The position numbers were made by a program, and so were the translations under genes. The notes below the pieces were generated by a model that did no database searches, had not been told where the DNA came from, and saw nothing but the letters and a program-made list of their open reading frames with translations. 64,000 bases of DNA from Chryseobacterium sp. R2A-55. GTDB lineage: Bacteria > Bacteroidota > Bacteroidia > Flavobacteriales > Weeksellaceae. The stretch lies in NCBI RefSeq assembly GCF_021401085.1, contig NZ_JACBFP010000003.1, positions 1 through 64,000 on the forward strand, read 5' to 3'. Positions 1 to 7,132 of the stretch are shown in pieces (position 1 is the first letter of the stretch; every line of letters starts with the position of its first letter).

Positions 1-149
1 GTGCTGATTCGGCTGCCCTTCTTACTGCGTTGACACAATCCGCATCATTTTCATTCGCATAAAAATGCGCTAAAAACTCATGTTCCAATCCCAAATGATG
101 CTTTTTACAGACTTCTGCTGCCAGCCGAATAACGCTTTGCTCCAGTTCC
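1..149. repeat. Direct repeat, copy 1 (amidohydrolase 3' segment)
   Basis: Bases 1-121 are identical to 3092-3212. The next 28 or so bases still align, with mismatches at 122, 124, 139 and 147, and then similarity ends. The left extent is unknown because the repeat starts at the first base of the window. Confidence 0.9.
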
Positions 150-937
150 GCCAGTCCTTCATTGGTCCAGCTTCTCAGGGTCAGATGAATTTCCGCATCG
201 CCGGCAGATATGCCATAGTCCCGGCTCCCCATGGTCACGTGCACCGGGGTTACCAGTCTGAAATCAGCGGATTGGGGATGATTATGCTGCAGCGCCTGCA
301 GTCCGCTCAATATTTCAGCGATGGCCAACGAGGGATTCAGTCCATTTTCGGGTTCTGCGGCGTGAGCGGTCTTTCCTGTAATTTTGATGATCACGCTGTT
401 TACTGCTGCGGTAAACGAATGATCCTTCACCACAATTTGCCCTAAAGGATAACCCGGTAAATTGTGCAGTGCATAAACTTCGTCAAATGCCAGGGTTTTA
501 AATCTTTCGTCATTCATTACTGCCTGTGCACCTTGGCCATTTTCTTCGGCGGGCTGAAAGAGCAGATGCACTTTTCCGCTGCTCAGCGGATTTTCAGACA
601 GCCAGGCTCCCACACCGGCCAGCATTGCTGCGTGTCCGTCATGTCCGCACTGATGTCCTTTGCCTTCATGCACGGATTTATAGGCCAGCTCACCTTCCTC
701 CTGAATGGGCAGCCCATCCAATTCTGCTCTGAACAACAAAGATTTCCCCGGTTTTCCCGAATCAAAAGTCACCAACACGCCTGTTCCGCCCACTTCAGTT
801 TCGATGCGGGTATAGGGCAGATCATCAAAAAACGCCACCACCGCCGCAGCGGTTTCCACCTCCTCCCCAGAGATTTCGGGGTGTTGATGGAGGTGTCGGC
901 GTAATTGAATTAATTGGTTTAAAGTGTTTATTTCCAT
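1..937 (-). CDS. M20-family amidohydrolase (HipO/AbgB-like), 3' end beyond the left edge
   Basis: Reading the minus strand from an ATG at 937 gives an uninterrupted frame of 312 codons to the window edge. It starts MEINTLNQLIQLRRHLHQHP. It shows the marks of M20D metallopeptidases/amidohydrolases: RRHLHQHPE near the N-terminus, CGHDGHAA (metal-binding Cys/His) around residue 100, PAEENGQGA around residue 135 and an ALHNLPG segment. Members hydrolyse N-acyl amino acids or small peptides in the cytoplasm; the substrate cannot be told. The C-terminal stretch KKHHLGLEHEFLAHFYANEN also occurs in a second copy near 3.1 kb. Base composition is G+C-richer than the lipoprotein gene to its right. Start and family are secure, the substrate is not. 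Confidence 0.85.
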   Translation of the reverse strand, partial: MEINTLNQLIQLRRHLHQHPEISGEEVETAAAVVAFFDDLPYTRIETEVGGTGVLVTFDSGKPGKSLLFRAELDGLPIQEEGELAYKSVHEGKGHQCGHDGHAAMLAGVGAWLSENPLSSGKVHLLFQPAEENGQGAQAVMNDERFKTLAFDEVYALHNLPGYPLGQIVVKDHSFTAAVNSVIIKITGKTAHAAEPENGLNPSLAIAEILSGLQALQHNHPQSADFRLVTPVHVTMGSRDYGISAGDAEIHLTLRSWTNEGLAELEQSVIRLAAEVCKKHHLGLEHEFLAHFYANENDADCVNAVRRAAESA

Positions 938-1592
938 AACTGACAGACACTCCCGGGTCCGGTATTTAATTATTTCATGCATCATCAGCAAACATGCGCT
1001 CATGCCGGCAAATGTGTGGCAGGCACCATGTCTGAAGATTGCTTCAGTGCCGCTCAAAGATACGAAATCGTTGATAAAACTGTTTCCCATCCAGCAATAC
1101 TTTTGATGCACATTCTGCAGCTTTTTGTCATAGGGAAACAAACCGAGATGCTACAAGGCTATGATTTCAACAGACACGTGTATATGATCTAACGGATTTC
1201 CAAAGAGAGTCCAAAGTGAGGACACTTCGGACAGCGGTAGGGATGGAATGTTAAGGATATTTTGCCTAGTGGATATGTGCTATATTTAGGCTTTAAGTGG
1301 GGACACTTTGTGAAGCTATGGGAATTGCCGTTTACCGGCCCGGAGTGAACACACTTCGTGCAGCGGGTCTAACGGATCCAAAGGGGGTCCGAAGTGAGGA
1401 CACTTCGGACAGTGGGATAGTCGGGGGACAAACCTTTATTGATGCTTATTTCCTGCAATTTTGTTTCGATGTTAAAAAAGTTACTGATTAACAAAGATAG
1501 AAAATGTAATTTTATGCACATATTATTTGTATAATATATGCATGCGGACTTCAAAACCCATTCATGTCAATTATTAATTTAGTAACAAAAAA
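938..1592. other. Long gap with palindromic repeats, no gene
   Basis: I see no convincing coding region. A possible Bacteroidetes -7 box for the amidohydrolase (TATCTTTG on the minus strand, 1055-1062) has no clear TTG at the right distance. The middle holds the GAAGTG...CACTTC palindromes listed separately. The right end holds an AT-rich imperfect inverted repeat (1514-1526 with 1531-1543, 12 of 13 bases) upstream of the lipoprotein gene. Confidence 0.5.
1188..1416. repeat. Dispersed palindromic repeat (GTCCGAAGTG / CACTTCGGAC)
   Basis: Two similar blocks, 1188-1238 and 1368-1416, both begin TCTAACGGAT and contain a hairpin. At 1387-1410 the 10-base arms GTCCGAAGTG and CACTTCGGAC pair perfectly around AGGA. 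At 1209-1232 the left arm reads GTCCAAAGTG and pairs imperfectly. Two weaker relatives (AAGTGGGGACACTTTG near 1295 and GGAGTGAACACACTTCG near 1342) lie between them at roughly 50-base spacing. Function unknown; possibly a non-autonomous intergenic repeat. Confidence 0.6.
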
Positions 1593-2504
1593 ATGAAAAA
1601 CAAAACCATTTCAAAGCAAAATATTACGTTCTTAACTTTTTTGATACTGATTTCTGTTCTTTCGTGTAAAAGCAAACAGTTGAGCGAAAACCAAAAAGAG
1701 GTAAATTATATTCCATATTACTTGGAGGTTTATAAAGCTGATAGTTTGAGGATTATTGGAAAAAATAAGGAAGCATTTGTGAAATTGGATAGTTTGTTTA
1801 AGATCTACAAACCTCTTAACCAAATTTATCTTTACGAAATGTCCAATTATGTTCGCCTTGCTGAATTGGAAAAACGAAAGGAAAACATAAGACCCGTTTT
1901 GGAAAATTTAATTAAAGATTGGGGATTAAATAAAGAAAAGATTGAAAAGGATAGTTTGATTGCTTTGGCAGTGCAACGAAACAAGATTAGTGCTGAGGAA
2001 ATTAAAAATTGGGAAACAGTTTTTCAAAGTAAATTAAATAATGATTATCAGGCGAAGATGGGCGATATAAGAGCCAAAGACCAAGCTGTGAGAAAATCGT
2101 ATGATGATCCAGATGCAATCAGACTGGTTGATGACAATAACTATGTTGAATTCAGTGGTCTTTTAAACAAATATGGTTATCCAACCTATCAAAAAATTGG
2201 TATGCCACTTTCTGTGTTTTTAATGGCTTTTTATCCACATATTGCGAATGCAAGCTCAGATTTTGAAAAAAACAAGAAGTTACTTATGAAATATGTAAAA
2301 TCTGGAGAAGCAAGTCCGATGCATATTTTTTCATTGATAGATGGAAAATATGTCCATCAGCATAAGGTATTTTTTTTCGGTGATGATGGAATTTGGACCG
2401 GTGTTGTTGAAATTCAAAAAGTACCAAAAGATACCATTGAAAACCGAAGAAAGCAATATGGCTTACCATCTTTAGAATATGCAATTTGGAAAAGAAACCA
2501 ATAA
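1593..2504 (+). CDS. Putative lipoprotein, possibly DUF6624-like
   Basis: This 303-residue protein begins with a lysine-rich N-terminus, a hydrophobic stretch and the lipobox-like ISVLSC, so it is probably a lipoprotein with Cys25 or so as the lipidated residue. The N-terminal half is helical and charged. The C-terminal part (about 165-300) has the spacing of DUF6624-type proteins: R..D.. / NNYVEFSGLLNKYGYPTYQKIG, then PHI, KSGEASP, LIDGKYVHQHK and a late YGLPSLE. Function is unknown. The gene is markedly AT-rich compared with the amidohydrolase on its left and stands alone, facing away from its left neighbour, which suggests separate acquisition. The lipoprotein call is good, the family call tentative. 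Confidence 0.7.
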   Translation: MKNKTISKQNITFLTFLILISVLSCKSKQLSENQKEVNYIPYYLEVYKADSLRIIGKNKEAFVKLDSLFKIYKPLNQIYLYEMSNYVRLAELEKRKENIRPVLENLIKDWGLNKEKIEKDSLIALAVQRNKISAEEIKNWETVFQSKLNNDYQAKMGDIRAKDQAVRKSYDDPDAIRLVDDNNYVEFSGLLNKYGYPTYQKIGMPLSVFLMAFYPHIANASSDFEKNKKLLMKYVKSGEASPMHIFSLIDGKYVHQHKVFFFGDDGIWTGVVEIQKVPKDTIENRRKQYGLPSLEYAIWKRNQ

Positions 2505-2672
2505 CAAACCTATTATTTAACTATGAAATTTAATCTATGACTGTATACATGGAAATCCATCGCATCAGAAATAAAAGACTGCACAGTTTTTCGCTTAGTA
2601 AGTACACCCTGCATCAGAGCTACATGGAAATTAAAGTAAATTTCTTTTAGCATTCGTTAGTTATTAGGACAG

Positions 2673-2703
2673 CTATGTTAAGGCAAAATAAAAGGTAACA
2701 TAG
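2673..2703. other. Inverted repeat CTATGTTA/TAACATAG
   Basis: Perfect 8-base arms separated by 15 bases lie between the lipoprotein gene and the mrr remnant. There is no T-run, so a terminator role is doubtful. Confidence 0.3.
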
Positions 2704-2736
2704 AAAAAATTGCATTACGATGAACATTCTCTTCCA

Positions 2737-2984
2737 TTATTCTCCTACAAAATAAATAGAATGAAGGGCAAATGTTGTTTTTGCATATCATCTAGTTTGT
2801 AATAATAAGATTGTCACAGAGAAATAAGACGTTCAAAATCTATATGTTCTATATGTTCTCGGGAGTCTTCAGCTTCCTTAACTGCAGGTTTCAAGAAAGT
2901 ACCAGCAGATACAAATATACCTACATCTATGTTACGTTTCAGTGTACCTGCTAACTTCTGAATATCGTCGCTAGAGACCGCATC
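2737..2984 (-). pseudogene. Mrr-like restriction endonuclease, C-terminal remnant
   Basis: Minus-strand translation gives DAVSSDDIQKLAGTLKRN followed by VGIFVSAGTFLKPAVKEAE and HIEHIDFERLISL. This is the pattern of the C-terminal half of Mrr-type nucleases (core helix, then G(I/V)F(I/V)(S/T)xGxF and a late IDxxRL). A TGA at 2814-2816 stops the frame, but similarity seems to continue past it: QSYYYKLDDMQKQHLP, then after a +1 shift HSIYFVGE and a stop at 2737-2739. Family members commonly end with a comparable LPLxPIYFxG tail (from memory). So the gene has lost its N-terminus and catalytic half and carries one nonsense change and one frameshift. Mrr enzymes cut methylated DNA, and the remnant lies beside the type I system. 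Confidence 0.7.
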
Positions 2985-3240
2985 GTTTTCTCCTGAGCCC
3001 AATCCAAACATACACCCTTTGAACCGGGAGGTAATAATCCCGAAATCCTCTCCCCATTTGAATGGAAAAGACTGTTCAGATACATTCAACTGTGCTGATT
3101 CGGCTGCCCTTCTTACTGCGTTGACACAATCCGCATCATTTTCATTCGCATAAAAATGCGCTAAAAACTCATGTTCCAATCCCAAATGATGCTTTTTACA
3201 GACTTCTGCTGCTAACCGAATAACGCTTTACTCCAGCTCT
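2985..3240 (-). pseudogene. Amidohydrolase 3' fragment fused in frame to the mrr remnant
   Basis: This fragment repeats the C-terminal region of the amidohydrolase at the left edge. It carries HHLGLEHEFLAHFYANEN, then FPFKWGEDFGIITSRFKG and FGLGSGEN, the typical M20D C-terminal signature. The usual following ALHNPDYDFPD segment is absent. At about 2985 the frame passes directly into Mrr-like sequence. At its 5' side it runs into the end of hsdM: the hsdM stop (GAGCTGGAG TAA) aligns with GAACTGGAG CAA of the intact amidohydrolase, so the join may have used that short similarity. No start codon or N-terminal catalytic half remains. Confidence 0.8.
3092..3240. repeat. Direct repeat, copy 2
   Basis: The partner of the repeat at 1-149: the first 121 bases are identical, and the part nearest hsdM is diverged. 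Confidence 0.9.
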
Positions 3241-4739
3241 TTTACGATCTCCCGAAAACTTGCTAAACCAGCTTCAATATTGTCAATAATCTCCAGCGCC
3301 AGAACATCCGGATCAGGCAGGTTATCCAAATCTGTTAAGCTTTGGTCTTTCACCCAGAAGATATCCAGACTGGTTTTATCTCTTGCAATAATTTCATCAT
3401 AACTGTATTTTCTCCAGCGGCCGTCTGGGTTTTCTTCACTCCAGGTTTCCTTGCGTTTGTATCTATTTTCCGGATGGTAACATTGTACAAAGTCTTCTAA
3501 ATCAGCTTCTGTCAGAGGCTTTTTCTTCAGCGTATGATGAACATTGGTTCGGTAATCATAAAACCAGACTTCTTTTGTCCACGGGTCTTTACTGGCAGGT
3601 TTGTTATTGAAGAACAACACATTTGCCTTCACTCCATTGGCATAGAAAATACCGGTTGGCAAGCGCAAAATAGTATGCAGTTCCGTCGTCTTTAATAACT
3701 GCTTTCTGATTTCTTCTCCGGCCCCGCCTTCAAACAAAACATTGTCTGGCAAAACCACTGCTGCTTCACCATCAATCTTCATCAGGGATTTAATATGCTG
3801 CAGAAAATTCAGCTGTTTGTTGCTGGTGGTTTCCCAGAAATCCTGACGGTTATAACTGATGTCTTCTTTCTCAATCTCGCCGTCTTCGTTCGTAACGGTC
3901 ATGCCACTTTTCTTGCCAAAAGGAGGATTAGCGAGTACATAATCGTAGGTTTCACTTTCAGCGGCTATTAACGCATCATTTGATTTGACTAAAGGTTCAG
4001 TATTTATTTCCCCAATACCGTGTAGGTACAAATTCATCAGACACATTCGGCGGGTGCTGGCAACGATTTCATTGCCGTGAAAAGTACTGTTCTTCAGGAA
4101 CATCTTTTCATCTTTATCCAGTTTATTGTTTTCTGTAAGCCAGTCGTAAGCGGCCAAAAAGAAACCGCCCGAACCGCAAGCCGGATCAATAACTGTTTTC
4201 ATCGGCTTCGGCTGTACACAGGCTACCATTGTTCTGATTAATGCTCTCGGTGTAAAGTATTGTCCTGCTCCCGATTTAGTGTCTTCCGCATTCTTTTCCA
4301 GCAAGCCTTCGTAGATGGTTCCTTTTACATCAGCTCCCATCATGCTCCAGTCTTCTTTGCCGATCATGGTGATGATGCGCTGCAGGTTAGACGGATCCTG
4401 TATTTTGTTCTGACTCTTCACATAGATTTGTCCCAACATTCCTTTTTCCGTACCCAATGAACGCAATGCCTGAATGTAAAACGATTCCAGTTCTGCACCG
4501 TTTTTAGAAACCAGGTTCTCCCACGAACAAATTTCTGCACCTGCTATTTCTTTACCTTCAACATCTTTCAGTCGTGGTAATTTTAGGTTTCTGTTGTAAG
4601 GTGGTTTATTTAATTCATCCACCATTTTAAGGAACAGCAGATAGGTGATTTGTTCAAGGTAATCTCCATATCCAACTCCATCGTGGCGCATTACATTCGC
4701 CAGGTTCCATATTTTTGATACTATTGCTGATTCTGTCAT
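3228..4739 (-). CDS. hsdM: Type I restriction-modification system, methyltransferase subunit HsdM
   Basis: This 503-residue protein has the normal HsdM length. It has an N-terminal helical HsdM_N domain (IVSKIWNLANVMRHDGVG, LLFLKMVDEL), the SAM-binding motif I DPACGSGGFF near residue 185, and the N6-adenine methylase motif IV NPPFG near residue 272. It should methylate adenine in the sequence specified by HsdS, as the M2S1 complex, and is needed for restriction as the R2M2S1 complex. It is last in the minus-strand order and is separated from hsdS by about 1 kb holding the RAYT gene and repeat arrays, so transcription from hsdS may be broken. The stop lies inside the similarity to the amidohydrolase. 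The gene itself looks intact. Confidence 0.95.
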   Translation of the reverse strand: MTESAIVSKIWNLANVMRHDGVGYGDYLEQITYLLFLKMVDELNKPPYNRNLKLPRLKDVEGKEIAGAEICSWENLVSKNGAELESFYIQALRSLGTEKGMLGQIYVKSQNKIQDPSNLQRIITMIGKEDWSMMGADVKGTIYEGLLEKNAEDTKSGAGQYFTPRALIRTMVACVQPKPMKTVIDPACGSGGFFLAAYDWLTENNKLDKDEKMFLKNSTFHGNEIVASTRRMCLMNLYLHGIGEINTEPLVKSNDALIAAESETYDYVLANPPFGKKSGMTVTNEDGEIEKEDISYNRQDFWETTSNKQLNFLQHIKSLMKIDGEAAVVLPDNVLFEGGAGEEIRKQLLKTTELHTILRLPTGIFYANGVKANVLFFNNKPASKDPWTKEVWFYDYRTNVHHTLKKKPLTEADLEDFVQCYHPENRYKRKETWSEENPDGRWRKYSYDEIIARDKTSLDIFWVKDQSLTDLDNLPDPDVLALEIIDNIEAGLASFREIVKELE

Positions 4740-4754
4740 TTTTATTTATTATTT

Positions 4755-5125
4755 AAAGCTCCGCAGGAGCGATATATGAATAGCCGTGTTTTTTTTAAAA
4801 TACCCCAAGCTTCGTAGGAGCGAAATATCAATAGCCGTGTTTTTTTAAAATACCCCAAGCTCCGTAGGAGCGAAATATTAATAGCCGTATTTTTTAAAAT
4901 ATCCCAAGCTCCGTAGGAGCGAAATATCAATAGCCGTGTTTTTTTAAAATACCCCAAGCTCCGTAGGAGCGAAATATTAATAGCCGTATTTTTTAAAATA
5001 TTCCAAGCTCCGTAGGAGCGAAATATCAATAGCCGTATTTTTTAAAATATCCCAAGCTCCATAGGAGCGAAATATCAATAGCCGTATTTTTTAAAATATC
5101 CCAAGCTCCGTAGGAGCGAAATATT
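4755..5125. repeat. REP-like hairpin array, left of the RAYT gene (8 units, about 50 bp)
   Basis: Eight copies of a 13-base palindrome, mostly GCTCCGTAGGAGC, begin at 4758, 4809, 4859, 4908, 4958, 5007, 5056 and 5105, a period of 49-51 bases. Read on the minus strand each unit is CTATTGATATTTCG + hairpin + CTTGGGGTATTTT and an A/T tract. Single-base variants occur (GCTCCGCAGGAGC, GCTTCGTAGGAGC). The same CTATTGATATTTCG head occurs in the array on the other side of the transposase in opposite orientation. Confidence 0.9.
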
Positions 5126-5146
5126 AATAAATATGATAATTAAAGA

Positions 5147-5605
5147 TTATTCTTCATCAAACAGATATTCATCTTTAAAATCAATTTGATAGGCTTTTAA
5201 AAATTCAACATATTCTTCTTTAAAGGTTTTTTTTCTATGATGCTCTTCTTGATTTTTAATATATTCAATTACATTGGGAACAACCGATTGACTTACGGTA
5301 AATGCACCAAAACCGGTTTGCCATTCAAAATTGATGTTTGTTAATTTTTTCTCATTGATCCATTTAGATGAATTGGCTTTTATATCGCGAATTAAATCTG
5401 ATAAATTACAATTGGGTTTGGTACCTATTAATAAATGAATGTGGTTGGGCATTCCATTTACAATCATTAGTTTCTGGTTTTTATTGGAAATAATACCTGA
5501 AATGTATTTATATAATTCGTCTTTCCATTTGTCTGAAATGAAATTGTTTCGTCCTTTTACCGCAAAAACAATATGGAAATATAATTGTGTGTAGGTATTT
5601 GCCAT
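5147..5605 (-). CDS. REP-associated tyrosine transposase (IS200/IS605-like Y1_Tnp)
   Basis: This 152-residue protein is the size of single-domain Y1 transposases. The HUH-type motif is NHIHLL (His55 and His57), and the likely catalytic tyrosine is Tyr115 in NVIEYIKNQEEHH. The opening (YTQLYFHIVFAVKGR) and the closing DEYLF are typical of Bacteroidetes members. Such enzymes nick and rejoin single-stranded DNA at hairpins. When domesticated with REP repeats they are called RAYTs. The gene is flanked on both sides by hairpin arrays in inverted orientation, which supports the RAYT assignment over an active IS200; there is no tnpB. It lies between hsdS and hsdM on the same strand. Confidence 0.9.
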   Translation of the reverse strand: MANTYTQLYFHIVFAVKGRNNFISDKWKDELYKYISGIISNKNQKLMIVNGMPNHIHLLIGTKPNCNLSDLIRDIKANSSKWINEKKLTNINFEWQTGFGAFTVSQSVVPNVIEYIKNQEEHHRKKTFKEEYVEFLKAYQIDFKDEYLFDEE

Positions 5606-5636
5606 TGTTATTAGATGCCTTTATTATTAATATGTC

Positions 5637-5823
5637 GCTCCTACGGAGCTTGATAATGATATCTTATTTTTGCTATTGATATTTCGCCACTATGTGGCTA
5701 TTGATATTTTGCCACTATGTGGCTATTGATATTCCGCCACTATGTGGCTATTGATATTCCGCCACGCTGTGGCTATTAATATTCCGCTCGTACCGAGCTA
5801 TTCATATTTCGCCACGCTGTGGC
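5637..5823. repeat. REP-like hairpin array, right of the RAYT gene (25-bp period)
   Basis: Thirteen-base palindromes start at 5686, 5711, 5736, 5761, 5786 and 5811, exactly 25 bases apart, with an outlier at 5637. Stem sequences differ but stay self-complementary: GCTCC/GGAGC, GCCAC/GTGGC (five times) and GCTCG/CGAGC. Each is preceded by CTATTGATATTYCG or a close variant. The rightmost units overlap the 3' end of hsdS. Confidence 0.9.
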
Positions 5824-7132
5824 GCGGTTTCTTTTTGCTTGGTTTAGCTTTTATCTCTTTTTGCTCTGCTTTTATCCGCTCCAGCAACACGCTTGCAGGT
5901 TCGTAATCTGCAGCAAATTTACATTCTGCCAGTTCCTGTGCGGTTAACAAACTACCTTCAAATGCTTTTTTAAGGATGCTTTGGCGCAAGGCTTCTGCTT
6001 TTTCTAAACCTGCTGCGATGTTTTGTTCTATGGAATCACAAACGGATAAACGGGATTCGATTTGTTTGACGATTTCGTTTTGGATTAAAAGGGACGGAAA
6101 TGGAACTAATGTTTCTTTAATTGCATTCATTCCAACATTTCCTTGTCCAGTATTTCCAGTTTCTGCCGAGAAGAAATCATCTTTAAAATAATCAGTAGAA
6201 AAGTAATGCAAATAATACTTTGGATTACAGTCTTCATTAAACCTTATAGCAGCCAAACGCTGATTCAGTAAAAGGTTTTCATTCTTAACTAACGCTGAAA
6301 ATCCATAATCTCTTTTATTTCTTGTTCCAGTAAGTGATATAACAATGTCATTATCTTTTAAAAGATATTTTCTTATCTTATCATTTATTTGATTAACAAA
6401 AACAGGATTGGAATCTAATCTAATTAAATCGGGTCTAATGTTTCCGATTCTAATTACTTGATAAATTCCCTTTTCTACGAAATCAGGACTTTTGAATGCA
6501 AAACCACCAATCGCTTCAGAAATATTGATTAATTTCTGTTCTCTTTTCTCCCCCTCAAAAGCCTTTTTCAAAACCGCTTGCCTGTAAATTTTTAATTGCT
6601 GTTGTGCTTTTTTTAAATCTGCAACACCGGCATCTAAACTGCTAAATAAACTTTCTAATTTTTTAACAATGGCTCGTTGTTCGGGAAGAGGTGGTAAAGG
6701 AAATCTAACTTTAGAAAAGTTTGTTTTATTAACAAGAGAAACAGTAACCGCTGTACTTAATTCTTCTAACTGATTTCTAAAGTTACTTGATTGTGCCTTG
6801 TAATAAATATATTTAGGATAGACGAACTTATTAGGCTTTAAAGCATTTATTTGCTGGTTAAATGCAACTTCAAATTTCGAGTTCATTGCGACCCTACCCA
6901 AGTTGCCAATACAGGTAATTAATACGGAATGTTTAGGTAAAATTCTTGCAACTTTAGCTCCTTCTTCTGTTAAAAATTCTGATGCATCTTCTACCTCTTT
7001 ATTATTAATTTCTGGTGGTTTTATAAAGGGGATATTCCCTCCATATAGTAATGGATTTGCTTTTGATGGAGTATTTCCAGTTACCACGTCAAAAACATCT
7101 CCAATTTCACATTCTATCCAATCTTCCCTCAT
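5798..7132 (-). CDS. hsdS: Type I restriction-modification system, specificity subunit HsdS
   Basis: This 444-residue protein has the usual two-fold layout. Target-recognition domain 1 (about 1-150) begins WIECEIGDVFDVVTGNTPSK, followed by the conserved PLPPLPEQRAIVKKLE spacer helix. The second recognition domain (about 195-350) is followed by a second helix near IQNEIVKQIESRL. The two recognition domains set the bipartite DNA target. Its ATG overlaps the hsdR stop (TAATG), implying translational coupling. The recognition-domain DNA, especially 6100-6530, is clearly more AT-rich than the flanks, as expected for exchanged specificity domains. The last codons (RHSVAKYE, stop) are read from a REP hairpin unit, so the natural C-terminus may have been replaced. 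Confidence 0.93.
   Translation of the reverse strand: MREDWIECEIGDVFDVVTGNTPSKANPLLYGGNIPFIKPPEINNKEVEDASEFLTEEGAKVARILPKHSVLITCIGNLGRVAMNSKFEVAFNQQINALKPNKFVYPKYIYYKAQSSNFRNQLEELSTAVTVSLVNKTNFSKVRFPLPPLPEQRAIVKKLESLFSSLDAGVADLKKAQQQLKIYRQAVLKKAFEGEKREQKLINISEAIGGFAFKSPDFVEKGIYQVIRIGNIRPDLIRLDSNPVFVNQINDKIRKYLLKDNDIVISLTGTRNKRDYGFSALVKNENLLLNQRLAAIRFNEDCNPKYYLHYFSTDYFKDDFFSAETGNTGQGNVGMNAIKETLVPFPSLLIQNEIVKQIESRLSVCDSIEQNIAAGLEKAEALRQSILKKAFEGSLLTAQELAECKFAADYEPASVLLERIKAEQKEIKAKPSKKKPRHSVAKYE

Noticed and set aside
80-904. Plus-strand genes at the left edge
   Set aside because: They are antisense to the well-supported M20 amidohydrolase.
924-1192. Short plus-strand genes in the gap right of the amidohydrolase
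   Set aside because: Two overlapping frames cover the same bases without family resemblance; the region is the amidohydrolase upstream region.
4742-5029. A 95-residue periodic protein on the minus strand
   Set aside because: The frame exists only because the repeat array happens to stay open; the protein repeats with the DNA unit and has no start signal or family.
4755-5125. CRISPR array
   Set aside because: The units are near-identical along their whole length with no unique spacers, each contains a hairpin, no cas genes are near, and a RAYT gene with a matching array is adjacent.
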